A stretch of 64,000 nt of DNA from an uncultured Dyadobacter sp. (GTDB taxonomy: Bacteria; Bacteroidota; Bacteroidia; Cytophagales; Spirosomataceae): NCBI RefSeq assembly GCF_946482605.1, contig NZ_CAMLSE010000030.1, positions 1-64,000 on the forward strand. Direction: 5' to 3'. Below, piece after piece: positions 53,295-63,100 of this stretch. The translations under genes were made by a program, and so were the position numbers. The notes below the pieces were generated by a model. That model ran no database searches. It worked only from the letters and a program-made list of their open reading frames with translations, and was not told the origin of the DNA. How positions within the stretch are numbered: the stretch's first letter is position 1; each line of letters begins with the position of its first letter.

Positions 53295-55001
53295 ATGAAA
53301 AATTATATCAGAATTATACTGTTGACCTTTGTAGCCGCCGCAATGCAAGGCTGTATCGACCTGGATACTACGCCTTATGACCGGATCAGTTCCGAAACTT
53401 TTTGGCAAACGCCGGAGCATGCCAAACAGGCTATTATGGGTGTATATGGCGGAATGAGACGCGATGAGGCGTTTGGCAAGAAATATATGCACGACAACAT
53501 GGGCAGTTTGGCCTTTGGATGGCAGGAAAATGGCTATTTGAGCTTTATGATCGGAAATGCCACGGAGCAAACTACTTACATCAGCAACTACTGGCGGCAT
53601 ATGTATGATGAGATTCAGCGGGCCAACCAGGTAATCCGCAGGGCTGCGGATATGCCAATAGACGATAATATCAAAAAACCGGTGGTGGCCGAGGCTAAAT
53701 TTCTGAGGGCTCTGCATTATGCCGAGCTGGTCAGTTACTTCGGAGGCGTACCTTTGTATGACGAATCCGTGGATTTGAATGTCGACTTTAATAATCTGAA
53801 AAAGCCCCGAGCAACAGCCGGTGAAGTACGCGCCTTCATTATCAAAGACCTGACAGAAGCAATTCAGGATCTGCCCTTAGCCTGGCCTGCTGCTGACTAT
53901 GGCCGTGCGACGAAAGGCGCTGCTTATTCGCTGCGTGGCAAGGTGTATCTGTATGCCAAAGACTGGAAAAATGCGATTGCCGATTTCGAGGAAGTGGTTT
54001 ACAACAAATCGGGTGATTATGGCTACGCGCTTTACCCCAAATATGCAGACTTATTTAAACTGACGGGTCACAAAAGCAGTGAAATGATTTTTGCGGTCCA
54101 GACACTCGCTGGTGTTGGTCTTGAATATGGGCTGCCCTTCGCTTACAACATCGGATTCAGAGGTTCTTTTGGTGGAGGTAATTTTGGTATGCCGGCCACT
54201 GAATTTGCCGACAGCTACGAAAACAAAGATGGCTCGCCCTTTAAGTGGGATACTTATATACCCGGTTTTACCACTGATAATACTATAAAGAGGAAAACAT
54301 TCTGGGCTACGCACACCAATGGTAAGCTGACATCCGTGCCTGATACGGCTCTGTTAGGTAAGATTTACAGAAACCGTGACCCCCGTATGAATGCATCTTT
54401 GATTGTGCCTTACTCTTACCATGTAGGCTTTGTGGCCAATCAGGTCCGGACTTTGCAGTTTGTGGTCGCCGCCGGAGTAAGCGAGAACTTCGGGCAATGC
54501 CGTAACAACTCGGGATGGTTCACCTATTTGTGGCGCAAATTTGTTCCGGAAGGCAATGAAAACGGGGCCATGGCCGTACGGGAACACACCCCGTTCAACT
54601 TTCCCCTGATTCGTTATGCGGATGTGCTGCTCATGCTGGCGGAAGCCTATAATGAGGATGGGCAACTCGACAAAGCGATTACCGAGCTCAATAAAGTGCG
54701 AGCCCGTGCAGGCATGCCGGGACTTAATAGTGGTGTAGCGGGTTTACAGGTTACAAACAAAACGCAGATGTTTGACCGCATTGTGCATGAGCGCAAAGTA
54801 GAACTCGCAGGAGAAGGGCATCAGTTCAGCGACCTGAGACGATGGGGAATTGCCAAAGCACAGCTCGACGGGGCCGTGATCCGAAACCTTTTTGGAGAGA
54901 CGCATTTTGTCCGAAAATTTACAGACCGCGATTACTTATGGCCAATTCCACGCACCGATATCGAAATGAATGCTGAATTAAAGCAGAACGAGGGTTGGTA
55001 G
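53295..55001 (+). CDS. SusD/RagB-family substrate-binding lipoprotein
   Basis: A 568-aa lipoprotein (lipobox AAMQGC, Cys20). It carries the SusD helical core with VAEAKFLRALHYAELVSYFG (~130-150), the TPR-like LRGKVYLYAKDWKNAIADFE, and the C-terminal ELNKVRARAGMPGLN followed by RIVHERKVELAGEGHQFSDL and the closing YLWPIPRTDIEMN. It is larger than the first SusD of the window, suggesting a longer ligand-binding loop region (~340-430). It works with the preceding SusC as surface lid and glycan binder. A stem-loop downstream (55009-55061) may terminate or attenuate transcription of the following genes. Confidence 0.95.
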   Translation: MKNYIRIILLTFVAAAMQGCIDLDTTPYDRISSETFWQTPEHAKQAIMGVYGGMRRDEAFGKKYMHDNMGSLAFGWQENGYLSFMIGNATEQTTYISNYWRHMYDEIQRANQVIRRAADMPIDDNIKKPVVAEAKFLRALHYAELVSYFGGVPLYDESVDLNVDFNNLKKPRATAGEVRAFIIKDLTEAIQDLPLAWPAADYGRATKGAAYSLRGKVYLYAKDWKNAIADFEEVVYNKSGDYGYALYPKYADLFKLTGHKSSEMIFAVQTLAGVGLEYGLPFAYNIGFRGSFGGGNFGMPATEFADSYENKDGSPFKWDTYIPGFTTDNTIKRKTFWATHTNGKLTSVPDTALLGKIYRNRDPRMNASLIVPYSYHVGFVANQVRTLQFVVAAGVSENFGQCRNNSGWFTYLWRKFVPEGNENGAMAVREHTPFNFPLIRYADVLLMLAEAYNEDGQLDKAITELNKVRARAGMPGLNSGVAGLQVTNKTQMFDRIVHERKVELAGEGHQFSDLRRWGIAKAQLDGAVIRNLFGETHFVRKFTDRDYLWPIPRTDIEMNAELKQNEGW

Positions 55002-55008
55002 CGGGTTT

Positions 55009-55061
55009 GTGGCAGGGCCTACAGAATTGGGCTAACAAATAACCCCTGAAAGCCCTGTCAC
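55009..55061 (+). terminator. Stem-loop after susD (possible terminator/attenuator)
   Basis: gtggcagggc (55009-55018) pairs with gccctgtcac (55052-55061), 10 bp with one G-U pair. It lacks a downstream T-run, so it is as likely an mRNA-stabilising 3' hairpin as a terminator. Its position directly after the SusD stop fits the usual expression drop between SusCD and downstream enzymes. Confidence 0.4.
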
Positions 55062-55098
55062 TTGCGATGGTATGCGTCAGATTGAAGCAATTCTAGAC

Positions 55099-55127
55099 TT
55101 GACGTATATATAAGTGAGTTAGTTTAT
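55099..55127 (+). promoter_or_regulatory. Weak promoter candidate before the esterase gene
   Basis: TTG (55099-55101), an 18-bp spacer and TAGTTTAT (55120-55127) resemble TTG-N19-TAnnTTTG with a mismatched last base. It lies 87 bp before the ATG at 55214. Promoter activity is uncertain. Confidence 0.25.
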
Positions 55128-55213
55128 TTCTGAAAATACTCTATATCTCAAGTGCATCTTAACTTCATAGTTGACCACTATGAGATGCTACGCTCATTTC
55201 TTAAAAATTCCAG

Positions 55214-57439
55214 ATGAATCGATATGCTGTCACCCGTGCATCACAGCGGACAATTCTTCCTCGGCGTTTTTGCCGGGGGCTGTTGATACTTTGTTTGGCG
55301 ATACCCGGCACAGGGTTGGCTCAAAAGGAATACCATGTGCTGCAAAACTGGTTTCTGCTACGTTCAGATGATAACGCTCTTTTTCGTCATTTGACCAAGC
55401 AGGCCACGGAACACCTAGAAAAGCGGACAAAAACCGTCGAGAAAATTCAAGCTCTCAGGGAATGGAAACTTCGGCAGCAATGGATACGTAAGACGCTACT
55501 GAACTCGATTGGTCCGTTTCCGGAAAAAAGTCCTTTGAATGCCAGAACGGTGAAGATTCTAAAAAAACAGGGATACAGGGTAGAGCATATCGTGTTTGAG
55601 TCGCAACCTGGTTTTTTTGTTACTTCCACCTTGTTTGTCCCAGACCATTTGAAAGGAAAGGCCCCCGGCGTCGTGTATTGCAGCGGCCATTCGCCCACCG
55701 GATACAAAGCACGTCCCTATCAGCAGGTTTTGTTGAATCTGGTAAAGAAAGGTTTTGTTGTGCTGGCCTTTGACCCGGTTGGACAAGGCGAACGTTTGGA
55801 ATACCTGGACCTTAAAACAGGAAAGTCAGCGGTAGGCCCGCCTACCCGGCAACATGATATGCCGGGTCCGCAAACCTTCATAACAGGCAGCAGCCAGGCA
55901 CGGTATATGATGTGGGACGGAATCCGGGCGGTTGATCTTCTGTTGAGCCAGCCAGAGGTTGACCCGGCCCGTATTGGCATGACTGGGCGTTCGGGAGGCG
56001 GGACGCAGACTGCATTTATCGGTGCGCTCGATGACCGCATTCTGGCCACGGCCCCGGAGTGCTACATTACTAACTTTACCCGGTTGTTGCAGTCGCTTGG
56101 CCCGCCGGATGCCGAACAGAATTTACCTGATATCATTGGTAAGGAGTTCGATGAACCTGATCTGCTGATTGCCCGTGCACCGAAGCCGACGCTAATGATT
56201 ACTACGCTCAACGATTACTTTAATCATCAGGGATCGCTCGATACGCACCTGGAAGTATCACGGATTTTTAAGTCATACGGTAAATCCGAAAATTTCGGTA
56301 TCGCACAGGATCTTGCAGGCCACGCATCCACACTCAGGAACCGCGAAGCGATGTATGCGTTTTTCCAAAAAGCGCTTGTAAATCCCGGAAGTTCAAAGGA
56401 AGATTCGGTTGACTATCTGACAGCGGAAGAGATCCAGGTAACACCGACCGGGCAGCTTTTGACTTCTCAGCATACTGAAACCGTTTTTAGCCTCAATGCC
56501 CGGCATGCCGGGCATTTGATGGCCAGCATTGAGCTTTCCCGGAAAAGTCCGAAGACGCATCTGCCGAAAGTTGTCTTGCAGGCTCAGAAACTATCTGGTT
56601 ATCAGCTACCAAACGAAACGGATAAGCCTGTGTATGCCGGTGTCATGCCAAAACAGGGATTTCAGATCGAAAAATATTTTATAAAAGGCGAAGGAGATTA
56701 TGTGATTCCCTACCTGCTTTTTGTGCCTGGCAAACCCAACGGAAAAGCTGTTATGTATTTATCACCCAAGGGTAAGGCAAACGTTGCTGATAGTGAAGAA
56801 GTAAAGCTGCTGGTCAGCGGAGGATGCCACGTATTGATCCCCGACCTGATCGGTACGGGTGAAACCGGCCCGGGGCAATGGGCGGGAGGTAATTATTTCC
56901 AGCATTTCAAAATGGAGGGTCTGGCAATTGACATGTTCTACGGCTCGGTTTTGATTGGCCGCAGCGTGGTGGGGACCCGGGCGGCCGATGTGGTAAAACT
57001 CGCGCATTTGCTAAAAAACAGGGGAGCTACCCAAATCGGTGCGATGGCTATCCGTGAGCTTTCCCCTGTTCTGCTACATGCAGCTGCTTTCGAACCAGCC
57101 ATCAGTCGCGTGGCGCTTTTTGATCCTTATGTGTCGTATTACTCGTTGGTGACCCAACAATACTATAATCTGGATTTTATCGAGGGGGCTGTACCCTCCG
57201 CCCTGACCACCTACGACCTGCCCGATCTGGCAGCCAGTCTGGCCCCCCGCAAAGTCATGATGGCCAATGTGACGGACGGAAAAGGGAGTGACGAGCCCAG
57301 GCAGGCTATTGAAAAAGAGCTCAGGTTTGTGAAATTGACTTATCAGTCAGCGGGTGCTGAGAGCTCATGGCAAGTTGCAGCAACTGAACCCAAACACGCA
57401 CTTATAAAGGATTTTTTTGCTGACTGGATTGCGCACTAA
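55214..57439 (+). CDS. Secreted two-domain alpha/beta hydrolase (acetylxylan-esterase-like)
   Basis: A 741-aa protein with an N-terminal signal (FCRGLLILCLAIPGTGLAQ). Domain 1 (~90-400) is an AXE1/dienelactone-hydrolase-like alpha/beta hydrolase with GVVYCSGHSPTGY, AFDPVGQGERLEY and the nucleophile in GMTGRSGGGTQTAF (Ser260). The acid is in TTLNDYFN and the His in DLAGHAST. Domain 2 (~440-741) repeats the fold (YLSPKGKANVADSEE, HVLIPDLIGTGETGPG) but at the expected nucleophile elbow reads GAMAIRELSPV, with no GxSxG, so it is probably non-catalytic. Deacylation of a polysaccharide is the likely job. It lies between SusD and the CBM3 proteins in the same direction. Confidence 0.85.
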   Translation: MNRYAVTRASQRTILPRRFCRGLLILCLAIPGTGLAQKEYHVLQNWFLLRSDDNALFRHLTKQATEHLEKRTKTVEKIQALREWKLRQQWIRKTLLNSIGPFPEKSPLNARTVKILKKQGYRVEHIVFESQPGFFVTSTLFVPDHLKGKAPGVVYCSGHSPTGYKARPYQQVLLNLVKKGFVVLAFDPVGQGERLEYLDLKTGKSAVGPPTRQHDMPGPQTFITGSSQARYMMWDGIRAVDLLLSQPEVDPARIGMTGRSGGGTQTAFIGALDDRILATAPECYITNFTRLLQSLGPPDAEQNLPDIIGKEFDEPDLLIARAPKPTLMITTLNDYFNHQGSLDTHLEVSRIFKSYGKSENFGIAQDLAGHASTLRNREAMYAFFQKALVNPGSSKEDSVDYLTAEEIQVTPTGQLLTSQHTETVFSLNARHAGHLMASIELSRKSPKTHLPKVVLQAQKLSGYQLPNETDKPVYAGVMPKQGFQIEKYFIKGEGDYVIPYLLFVPGKPNGKAVMYLSPKGKANVADSEEVKLLVSGGCHVLIPDLIGTGETGPGQWAGGNYFQHFKMEGLAIDMFYGSVLIGRSVVGTRAADVVKLAHLLKNRGATQIGAMAIRELSPVLLHAAAFEPAISRVALFDPYVSYYSLVTQQYYNLDFIEGAVPSALTTYDLPDLAASLAPRKVMMANVTDGKGSDEPRQAIEKELRFVKLTYQSAGAESSWQVAATEPKHALIKDFFADWIAH

Positions 57440-57575
57440 TATTTACATCCGGCCCTCTTCTCTATTATAGAAAACAAAGGATTTTTTTATGCTAGTAACG
57501 GTGTCGAAGGTCATCCGAACAGGCTCTTTTTGCCGCTATTGCTCTGATCGAATTTACTTTAAACCTACTTTAATC

Positions 57576-60071
57576 ATGAAAATCTTTACACGACAATTAC
57601 TCGGAGGAATCTTCCTGTTCCTGGCACTTAAAATTCCCGGACGGGCTCAAAGCTTTACTCCGTCTCAGGAAGTACTCAGCCAGGCCCTTAGTTACAGGCT
57701 TGTGCAGTGGAAACCCGATTCGCTGGTTGGCAACGAATACATTGCCTATAATGCCTTTGTTTCTGCGAGGGCAATGAATTACCTGGCGTTGACCGCCTAT
57801 CACAATCCGACAAACACCCTTGTGATCAACCGGCTGCTGCAACACATTCGCAAAGTTATTGCCGGAGGAAACGAACCCACGTGTCGGGGAACAATAGCTG
57901 GCTGGGCTGATAATGCACTCGCGCAAAGCCTCACGCTGGCAAAATTTACGCCTGATGTGTGGGACGAGCTGTCCGCCACAGAAAAGACCCGATGCGATTG
58001 GCTTATGAAAGCACTCACCGTGGCTGGCAACTATAATCAAAATTACCAGAATGCTCCTGTGCGCTGCATGCTCGGTACTTTTCCCTATGGTGGAAAACGC
58101 AATGCCCCAAATATACAGGAAGGATATGTCGGTATCATGATTGCAGCACATAAGTATTTCGGTGGCACAGCCAATGTGAATGCAATCCTGGCCGGTTTCG
58201 ACTACGACACTTATCTGGCTGCCTTTGCGAGCCTTGGCTATACCAACATCATCTTTGGCTGGACCTTCGCTTACGGTGACACACCGACGGGCCGGGCGCA
58301 AATGGAACACTTAATGGAGCAGGGAGATACTCCAGTGGGCGGAGGAACAATTACGAGTGTGCGTATCCCCTTTACTTTTGGAGATTACAGTTCCCCCGCC
58401 GTCGAGGTGCCTTATGATCCCCTGCTGGTATATCAGGCACTGGCTGATCGAATGTACCGGCACGAGGCAACAAATCGATCCAGTAGTAATCAAGCCTATA
58501 TCTTAAATAATCGGACGACACCGATGCAGGGGTTGATGGGGATGTGCGCAGAGTTTCAGTTCACTGATGGAGGGGGCGAACGTAGCTCGGCGCGCTATGC
58601 TTACGATGGCTGGTCCAATAGTATCATGACCTACGCCACACTGCGCTCACTGGGTCTTTGGGGTACTACTGCCGTGCACAAGGAGATAGACAGGCGATTA
58701 AAAGTCGGATCCATCGACCTGTTGTACAAGTACAAGGCAGGCTATTATGGCCGCTCCAATGGGAACTTTTACACGTATACCGAAACCAGCGGAACCGAAC
58801 TGGGATATATTTTTCTGAAAGATATATGGACCAATTTCTTGTGGGAACGCGCTGAGCCGTCTGTATTCGAATTGGTGGTTCCAAACGTCCGTGAATCGTT
58901 TGACGCAGTGACTTTGAGCAGCAGCTACGCTAACGGACAGTTTACGGGGGAGAATGGGCTCGTATGGCATTTTACGCAAGCCCGTCGCCAGGGCAGCGAA
59001 CGTGTCAAGCCCAGTGACGCAAACGTGATGGCCCTGGCGCCAAATACGACTTCCCCGGGAAACATCCGGACCAGTCTTACCAGGCCACTCAAATCACTGC
59101 GCTTCAAAGTCAGGGCCAGGACTACGTCCGGCGCTCCGGGACTTACTGTGCGGATCAACGGGACAGCAATCCGCACCTACTCGAATTTTGCACAAACGGA
59201 AGTAGAAGTTTTGACATTAACGGGCCTTAGTGCACTAACAGGGAATGTAATCATGATTGAAAACACGGGCACGGCTGAGCTGTTATTGGATGATTTGGAA
59301 CTGGAAGAAGCAAGCGTGTATGTATTGTTAAAGAACGGAAACACTGGTTCAACGACTACGTCCCAGATCAAGCCACGCTTCCAATTGAATAATATCACCG
59401 CATCCGCCATTCCATATAGCCAGCTTATGTTCCGTTACTGGTTTACAAGCGAAAATCCTGCCACCCTGGAAACCTTTGTCGATCTGGCCAGTATGGGGGC
59501 CGATCAGGTCAACATGGTATACACATCGCTGGCAGGCAGTCCGCGTCAGGGCGCGGACGGATATATGGAATATTCATTTAAAACGACTGCCGGAGACCTT
59601 CCGACCAACGGTAATTCCGGATCCCTGAATACGCGTATCCGCAAAGTAAATCAAACAAATTTTGATGAGGCCGACGATTACTCTTATGTGAGCAGCGCAA
59701 ACTTTGTTCAGACCAACAAAGTTACCCTTTACCGCCAGGTTCCCGGCGGCCAGCCACAGCTTATCTGGGGTAAGGAGCCTGCGTTGATAGGAAGTTTACG
59801 GGTAGGTACCTTGCAAGATGAATACCAGCAGCCGCACACCGAAGACGTCGCTTTATATCCTAATCCTGCCGATCAGGAAGTATTTGTGAAAGGTATCAGT
59901 TCCGGCGGGCTATTTGATGTGACGATTTCTGCGATCAACGGTCAGGTACTCCATCGTGGGTGTACGGATGGTAAAACGCCCATTCAAATTGGGAATCTTG
60001 CCAGCGGTATCTACATCATGCGTCTTCAGTACGAGGGGCTGGTAATGGATATGAAACTTGTCAAAAAGTGA
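57576..60071 (+). CDS. Secreted protein: helical catalytic-like domain + CBM3 + T9SS sorting signal
   Basis: About 831 aa. Start at 57576 (MKIFTRQLLGGIFLFLALKI) gives a normal signal peptide. The large N-terminal domain (~25-430) is helix-rich (ARAMNYLALTAYHNPTNTLV, GYVGIMIAAHKYFGG, ERSSARYAYDGWSNSIMTYA), compatible with an (alpha/alpha) toroid as in polysaccharide lyases, but I recognise no family. A beta-sandwich follows (~440-578, GQFTGENGLVWHFTQARRQG). CBM3 is at ~580-740 (LMFRYWFTSENPATLETFVD; cellulose/chitin-binding type). A type A T9SS C-terminal domain (~760-831, LYPNPADQEVFVKG ... MDMKLVKK) closes it, so it is exported and anchored at the surface. It is 128 bp before a paralog. Confidence 0.85.
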   Translation: MKIFTRQLLGGIFLFLALKIPGRAQSFTPSQEVLSQALSYRLVQWKPDSLVGNEYIAYNAFVSARAMNYLALTAYHNPTNTLVINRLLQHIRKVIAGGNEPTCRGTIAGWADNALAQSLTLAKFTPDVWDELSATEKTRCDWLMKALTVAGNYNQNYQNAPVRCMLGTFPYGGKRNAPNIQEGYVGIMIAAHKYFGGTANVNAILAGFDYDTYLAAFASLGYTNIIFGWTFAYGDTPTGRAQMEHLMEQGDTPVGGGTITSVRIPFTFGDYSSPAVEVPYDPLLVYQALADRMYRHEATNRSSSNQAYILNNRTTPMQGLMGMCAEFQFTDGGGERSSARYAYDGWSNSIMTYATLRSLGLWGTTAVHKEIDRRLKVGSIDLLYKYKAGYYGRSNGNFYTYTETSGTELGYIFLKDIWTNFLWERAEPSVFELVVPNVRESFDAVTLSSSYANGQFTGENGLVWHFTQARRQGSERVKPSDANVMALAPNTTSPGNIRTSLTRPLKSLRFKVRARTTSGAPGLTVRINGTAIRTYSNFAQTEVEVLTLTGLSALTGNVIMIENTGTAELLLDDLELEEASVYVLLKNGNTGSTTTSQIKPRFQLNNITASAIPYSQLMFRYWFTSENPATLETFVDLASMGADQVNMVYTSLAGSPRQGADGYMEYSFKTTAGDLPTNGNSGSLNTRIRKVNQTNFDEADDYSYVSSANFVQTNKVTLYRQVPGGQPQLIWGKEPALIGSLRVGTLQDEYQQPHTEDVALYPNPADQEVFVKGISSGGLFDVTISAINGQVLHRGCTDGKTPIQIGNLASGIYIMRLQYEGLVMDMKLVKK

Positions 60072-60199
60072 TTTGTGACTGCCCCTGATATGACCTACGG
60101 TTGGAGTAATATCTCTTGCGGGTTGGAAAAATTCCCGGCAATCAATGTCAAACACAACCTTATACTAAGGATAAACCTGCTTTTCAAACCAGTTTAACT

Positions 60200-63100
60200 A
60201 TGAAACCTTTAATACTTGAGAAGGCGCTCTACGTGCCAGTGCTTATCATACTGATTCAAAGCTACTGCTTTGCCCAGACCTTCACGCCGTCGCCGGACGT
60301 ATTAGCTCAGGCACTCAGCGCCAACCTGGTCCGTTGGCAGCCGGATCCGGAGGCTGGTCAGGAACAAATTGCATACAATGCCCTTGCAACGGGTAAAGCG
60401 ATGAATTATTTAGCACTTGTTGCCTACCATAACCCCAATAACACTACGGTTATTAATCGGTTGCTGGCTCACATCAGGAATGCGATAGCCGGAGGCAACG
60501 AGCCGGTCTGCAGGGGAGGTATCAGCGGCTGGTCCAATAATTCCCTTGCCCAGACACTCACACTGGCCAAAAATACGGAAGCGGTATGGACGCAGCTAAC
60601 TTCTGATGAAATCAACAAATGTGACTGGTTAATGCGCGCGCTCACCGTGGTGGGAAATTACAACCAAAACTTTTACAACGACCCCGTTCGATGTCTTTTG
60701 GGAGTAAACCCCTTCGGTGGAAAAAGAAACGCACCGAACATCCAGGAAGGATATGTCGGTATCATGATCACTTCGCACAAATATTTCGGCGGAGCCGCAG
60801 CGGTTAATCAGATACTGGCCGATTTCGACTATGATTCGTATCTGTCTACCTTCGAGAATCTTGGCTTTACAAACATCGTTTTCGGCTGGACTTATGCCTA
60901 CGGTAATACGCCTGCGGGCAGAGCACAGATGAAAAGCCTGATGGAACAGGGAGGGACGGACAAAGGCGGGGGGACGATTAATTCCCAGGGAGTGCGTCGT
61001 CCTTTTACCTTTAACAACTTTTATACTTTGGCCGAAATACCTTACGATCCGTTTCTGATTTATCAGGCCACAACGGAGCGCATGTTTCGCCCTGTTACGC
61101 ATAATGTATCCACGAGCGGAGAGGCTTACGTACTCAGTAACCGCACTTCTCCAATGACCGGTCTGACTGGCATGTGCGGAGAGTTACAATTTACAGATGG
61201 CTTTGGCGAACGTAGCTCGGTACGATATGCGTATGATGGTTGGAGCAACAGCATTTTAACCTTCACCACATTAAAAGCTTTGGGTTTATGGGGAAATACA
61301 GCGGCGCATCAGGATATCTATCGGAGAATGAAGGTTGGTTCCATTGATCTGTTATACAAGTATAAAGCCGGATACAGGGGCCGTTCCAATGGCGAGTTTT
61401 TTGATCAGACTGAATTTAATGGAATAGACTACGGATATGTCTTTCTCAAGGACATCTGGAATAATTATTTGTGGGATCGTCCCGACCCCACCATGTATGA
61501 GCTGATGGCGCCTACTGTGACCGAATCATTTGCAGGCGTTACGCTGGGTTCTGAGTTTTCCGATGGTCAATTTACAGGCCAGGGTGGACTGGTATGGAAT
61601 TACACCCAGGCGCGGCACGAGGCTGGCTCTGTGGTCAAGCCGGCTGACGAGAACGCTATTGTTTTAGCATCACATGGAAACGGCACTTTCAATACTACCC
61701 TTGCACAGCCGGTAAAAGGATTCCGGTTCAAGGTGCGAAATCTGTCTGGTAACGGGAGCCCCACGGTTACTGTTAGTTTGAATGGTACTGTTTTACGCAC
61801 GTATACCAGTTTTGGAACGGATGAAACAGAGGTAGTGAACATGGCTGGCTTGTCGGCACTGGCAGGCGATCAGCTGTCTGTCAGCAATTCCGGCTCTGTG
61901 GAATTGTCTTTTGATGACCTGGAACTTGAGCAGGTAAGCATACCCGCAGCTCCTACAAACCTGACTATCTCCAATGTTCAGATGAGCGAACTTACGCTTA
62001 CATGGACTGACAATTCAACTACCGAAACAGGTTACCAACTGGAACGGAGGGAATTACCAGCGGGAACCTTCCAGACGGTTCAGGGTAATCTGCCGGTCAA
62101 TACCGCCACCTACCTGGATAACAGCGTACTTGCTGAAACAAACTATGAGTATCGTTTGAAGGCCATTAATCTGGCAGGTTCGTCAGCTGCGGCACTGGTT
62201 GAAACAGAGACGTTGCCTTTGGTAGCGCAGGATATGCAGGTGGCGCCCATCTTGGCAGATGCATTTGTCAATGCGGGAGCGGCAAACGCCGGTTCGAATT
62301 ACGGTACCAGAACAAACTTACTTGTCAAATTTGCGGGTCCGAACAACACCACGACGCGGGAGTCTTTCCTTAAGTTTGACCTGAGTGGTATTAACAAGCA
62401 GATTCAAAGGGCAACACTCAGACTTTTTGGTACAAGTATCGAGGCAAATGTGCTTAATCCGTCTACACTGCGTCTGGATGTGATCGAGCAGGATAACTGG
62501 GGGGAAACAACCATCAACTGGACCAACAGCCGGTCTTTCACATCGCTCGGTGAAGTTTTGACCTGGGATCCGGTTAACGGTGTTAATAACGTTGACCTAG
62601 CTACATCACTTCTTCAAGATCAAGCAGGAGGCTTGCTTACGCTTAAAATATTGACAACTGAAAATCTACTGGCAAACCTGGCGAGTAAAGAGGCGACCAG
62701 TTCTGGTCAGCGCCCTCAGTTAACGATCCATACAGACCATATTACTGCTCCAACGGAGCTGACGCTATCAGGTAACGGGCAGCCTCAGCTGAAATGGACA
62801 GACAACTCCTCAAACGAGTCGGAGTTTATTATTCAGCGAAAGAGCGCTGGTGGAACGTTTGCCAATCTGGCATCGGTTGGCGTTAACGTAGACTCATATA
62901 TTGATACAAGTGCAGCACCAGGAATTGCCTACACGTACAGGGTTTACGCCCTGGATAATATCGGTAAATCGGCCTATTCAAACCAGGTTGAATTGACTAC
63001 GCCCACATTACAGGTGTGGCTGAAAGACGGAGATGCGGGCCAGATAACCAATAATCAGATCAAACCTGATCTGTTATTGAAGAACTTTGGAAACATACCC

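Noticed and set aside
60629..61102. 157-codon minus-strand frame inside the CBM3 gene
   Set aside because: Antisense shadow of the strongly supported plus-strand domain, which is homologous to its neighbour's.
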